DNA of 64,000 nt from Polytrichum commune (taxonomy: Eukaryota; Streptophyta; Polytrichopsida; Polytrichales; Polytrichaceae), in the NCBI GenBank assembly GCA_950295325.1, contig OX485803.1, positions 7,564,001 through 7,628,000 of the forward strand, read 5' to 3'. The position numbers and the translations under genes were made by a program. This document shows, one piece after another, positions 60,843-64,000 of this stretch (its first letter is position 1; each line of letters opens with the position of its first letter). The notes under the pieces were generated by a model that saw nothing but the letters and a program-made list of their open reading frames with translations, searched no databases and had not been told where the DNA came from.

Positions 60843-61427
60843 GACCATATAAAGTAGGTTTACACCTTATTATTTAAAATAGTGTGAGGAAAAGAAGGGC
60901 AAATTGCCTAGATCATGGCAGACATTAAGTCCCCCCATACGAACTATGGGGGGTGTCAGATCCGGGCGGGGGCAACCTCCTCGGAAATTTCTGAACCTGA
61001 CCAAAAATTGCTGCCCGCCCCGCCCAACTTCGAAAAAAATATTGCTCTTGCATTCTTGAAGAAATAACAATTCATTGGGATATCATTCCGGAAGTGAAAC
61101 CATCAATGAAGCATGTAATTAACTTGGAGGTCAAATAAAATTACACAATCCTCATTAACATTGAGGTTATAATTTTATGACTTACCATTTGAAATTGTCT
61201 TTGTCATTCTAAAGTGAAACCTAAATTTAGTGTGCTGATTTAGTATGTATATTTTACAATTAATTTAGTAATGCCATCTACTTTCACAAGTATTCATACA
61301 CATTCAAACCAATTAAGTGTGATTTAATGTAATTAAGTTTAATTAATTCTGATTAATTAACTCAACTACATATTACAATAAGATTATAATGGGGGCCAAT
61401 TTTTCCATATGTAAAGGCCTTAGGGCC
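60843..61427. repeat. Dispersed repeat, inverse copy of 12.8-13.1 kb
   Basis: 61081-61330 is the inverse of about 12780-13060. The G/C-rich part at 60930-61020 resembles the position of the G-rich stretch at 13198-13270. No gene. Confidence 0.5.
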
Positions 61428-61430
61428 AAG

Positions 61431-61810
61431 AATCTAGGCCGATTCAATAAATCTTACATAATCCAACGGATCTAGCATAATCTAGCATAAAGCCGTTCAT
61501 ATTTCCACATAATATAATGGATATGGTTCGCTAAAAATTAATGTTTAATTAAAGAAAGTTTTTTTTCGGTGAAATTTGATATTGGTCATGAGGCCAAGAA
61601 TTGGCCTTCCATTTTGGGTGCACCCAATTTAATGAGCTCGGGCCGTGTCATACCATGCATTTATTGATTAATAATTTCATACCACCAAATTGGCCTAGCC
61701 TCTAGGTGTAAAGGGGTTGGGGCCAATTTCAGCCTTTTGGCCAACCACAAGTGTGGATTTCAAGCCTCTTACACAAGGAATTGGCCCAGCCTCTAGGTGT
61801 AAAACGGCCC
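61431..61810. mobile_element. Probable MITE with GGGCC ends and TTA flanks
   Basis: The left end is TTA-GGGCCAAGAATCTAGGCC and the right end is GTAAAACGGCCC-TTA. The terminal match is short beyond GGGCC, so this is tentative. Confidence 0.4.
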
Positions 61811-62140
61811 TTAGGCAACACCGGTATTCAGAGGAAGTCGTTGTCCAAACAAACCACAATTATTGAATGTCCAAAAACGAGTGTGGAAGGGGTAGCCTTA
61901 CAACTAGAAACTTTACCAATGCCACGAAAGAGGTCGAAGCCAACAAGTTGGAGGTCCAATTGCGTTTCTTCACCGGAAAAGAAAGAGTACCAATGGGAGA
62001 GGAGTTGGCGTTTATACAAGCAAAGGGCACTAGCCATGGAGAATGCACAATTAGCAACAATTTCACAAGTTTTATGTGTGGGGTTAAATATCATAACCAC
62101 AACCTAAGTGGAAGGTGTAGGTGAAGAACCTACACCAAAA
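61811..62140 (+). pseudogene. Possible Harbinger-associated ORF1 fragment
   Basis: Two overlapping plus-strand frames run through 61751-62124, rich in Lys/Arg/Glu (PRKRSKPTSWRSN; LYKQRALAMENAQL). The composition suggests the coiled C-terminal part of a transposon accessory protein, and a Harbinger transposase lies 1.4 kb away on the other strand. I cannot identify it firmly. Confidence 0.25.
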
Positions 62141-62144
62141 TTAA

Positions 62145-62370
62145 CTACACCAAATATGATGTTAGTGTGACGTACTATTTGGATTTACACGTTGCTATAT
62201 TTTTTCATTGTTGAAATAATAGTTTACCAAGTAAAGCTATCAATGTTTTAAAATGTCCAAACTACCAATTTAACATTTGTTAAAAAAATACAAGATGTAC
62301 AGTAAATAGATATAGCATTGTGTAATTCCAAATAGAAAGTCACACTAAATACCATATTTAGTGTAGTGAG
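62145..62370. mobile_element. Foldback MITE (226 bp), TTAA flanks
   Basis: The left arm CTACACCAAATATGATGTTAG is matched in inverse by CCATATTTAGTGTAG at the right; inner blocks GTGTGAC and CTATTTGGA are also inverted. Flanks are TTAA at 62141-62144 and 62371-62374. Confidence 0.6.
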
Positions 62371-62374
62371 TTAA

Positions 62375-63511
62375 TAGCTCCTTGTACTCACACACGTCCC
62401 CACGCCAAATTGTATGAAGTAAACCAAACTCTATATAGTAAATCGTAGACTATGTAGTAAACCAAATTGTATGTCGTATCCCAAACTTATCTTCCATATA
62501 TACTTGTGTTCCAGCTCCAAAACGTACCTGCACATGACCATGAGTAAAGTCATAACTTGTATGAAGTATCCAAAATAGAACGGAATTAAAATATTATACT
62601 CTTGATTATGCGGTGTATTATGTGCTAGATCATATCATACATGTATGACTAAATCTATTGTTGTGTTGTACCAAAGTCTTCTATAGTTGTATATTCTAAG
62701 AGTACACTAGTAACATTGTGAAGTGGGCAAATGGTACATCCACTTGCCCTACTTATGTACAAGAATACCCACTTAATGCTAACGAGGATATGAGGTCATC
62801 AAGTGAAAAGGGTTGTGAGTTCTTATTGACTAGAAACATTCATTGACACTTGAATGTGAGAGGGTTTAATTAGGTCCTCGTCTAGAACAACATTTACCTC
62901 TCTAGTTGAGAATGCGGAAGGTAATTGCACATCAAGAAGTACTACTCCACAAATCTTCCCCAAGTGCAAATGGTAAGGAGGTGTTGATGTTAATTAAGAA
63001 GGTGGACCACATCATTTCAAAGCCTTCACATCAGTCCTTCTAGAGCACACATCTCATCACAATACTTGGACCATAGACTACACGGGTTTTATCTAATTAG
63101 TGTGAGTTTTAATTCATAGTTACACATTGCTATACATTTTCACTGAGTGTATCAATTTTCACCCAAATTATAGAAGTAGTTAGTATGCGCACCGAAGAAC
63201 ATGATACAACTTAGTTGGTAAGAAACATGAATGCCGGTAAGAGGTTATAGCAACATGTAACTCCAAATGCTAATTCATATTGATTAGACAAACCAATGTA
63301 GATCTTAAGACTACACATGTAACATGGTGAAGGGGATTCGATACATACTACTACTCACTATTGCAGAATTGTAAACACTTTTTCAAAGGTAAGTGGCATG
63401 AATACGAAAATGGTTATGACCGACTACAAATCAATGTTCTTTACTCAAAAAATGAAATTTTCACTAAGAAAAGGAAATATATCTATCATTACGAAGAAAA
63501 ATAAATAAATT
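62375..63511. other. Intergenic or Harbinger interior, no gene seen
   Basis: AT-rich sequence with no recognisable coding region. It could belong to the Harbinger element whose transposase ends at 63512. Confidence 0.35.
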
Positions 63512-64000
63512 TTACACCTCGATTCTTTCAAGGACCCAAGCCTCTTTGAGATCCAAGATACAATGCAACTTGTCAGAGGAATTCTTCAATGCATTCTTGA
63601 ATTGGTACAGAGCGGACATCGTTGCACACCTCCTCACCAAGACCTTCGTGGCCAGATCATCGGGGTCATCATTTTCATTATGCCCAAGTAAACGTTCCAC
63701 ATCCTCTTCACCTTGGTTAAGGAGCGCATTATGCAATATTGCACATGTGGTAATGACATCGGGAAGGTACTTTACATTGAATTGGGTCATCTCAAGTAAC
63801 TCCCTCCAAGTTTTTCTTAACATTCCAAATACATTTCCAACCACCCCTCTATCCTTTCGAAACTTGTTTTTATAAAGGGTTTCTAAAACAGTAGGGTTTG
63901 GGGAGCATTGATTTACAACAAACCATGGCATGAGAGAGTATCCGAGTCACCCAATAGATTGGGGGGGGGGGGGAACCCATCCACGCCTTAGGGAGACATT
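63512..64000 (-). pseudogene. PIF/Harbinger DDE transposase, C-terminal part, edge of window
   Basis: The minus-strand frame 63931-63512 reads MPWFVVNQCSPNPTVLETLY, then VVGNVFGMLRKTWRELL, FNVKYLPDVITTCAILHNAL and a Glu/Asp-rich tail. This is the last third of a Harbinger nuclease. Just upstream, LLGDS and GYSLMPW lie in different frames, implying a 1-nt deletion near 63945. A 13-base G run at 63961-63973 may also be a disruption. The third catalytic acid expected in VVENAFG is Gly here. The rest lies beyond the window. Confidence 0.8.

Overview
The window looks like nuclear DNA of a land plant. Four conserved plant genes are present, all broken into many exons by GT-AG introns (one GC-AG intron), with AT-rich introns and spacers. 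The space between and inside the genes is filled with plant-type transposable elements: PIF/Harbinger, hAT, Helitron, tRNA-derived SINE, a LINE, and many MITEs. The proteins are clearly plant-like but diverged from the Arabidopsis proteins I remember, which would fit a non-flowering plant such as a bryophyte or fern. That placement is inference and uncertain. Codon phase closes across every exon of three genes, so those models are well supported.

Layout. 2779-7070 (minus): APC8/CDC23, a TPR subunit of the anaphase-promoting complex, 6 exons, 585 aa. 7671-9449: nest of three MITEs. 10.7-15 kb: two SINEs, a 1.5-kb hAT element with an exact 8-bp target duplication, and the second copy of a hAT-type MITE. 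15.85-18.7 kb (minus): decayed Helitron helicase. 20157-24512: PIF/Harbinger element with both genes, each pseudogenised. 25703-30119 (plus): SNAP43/SNAPC1, a subunit of the snRNA-promoter activating complex. 31610-41416 (minus): plastid ABC1-family atypical kinase, 22 exons, 879 aa. 45642-54085 (minus): protoporphyrinogen oxidase of the PPO2 type, 18 exons, 529 aa. 56.2-59.5 kb (plus): decayed LINE with RNase H and zinc-knuckle remnants. 60-62.4 kb: three foldback elements. 63512-64000 (minus): 3' part of a second Harbinger transposase running off the window.

The four cellular genes do not form a pathway cluster. They serve the cell cycle, snRNA transcription, plastid quinone/lipid-body regulation and tetrapyrrole synthesis. 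SNAP43 and ABC1K are convergent, and ABC1K and PPO2 lie in tandem. The most notable signals are structural: several mobile elements can be delimited to the base by TIRs plus target-site duplications, an apparently new hAT MITE family has two copies 5 kb apart, the Harbinger element has both ends folding into hairpins, and the PPO2 introns carry a long inverted repeat. I saw no clearly new protein-coding system.
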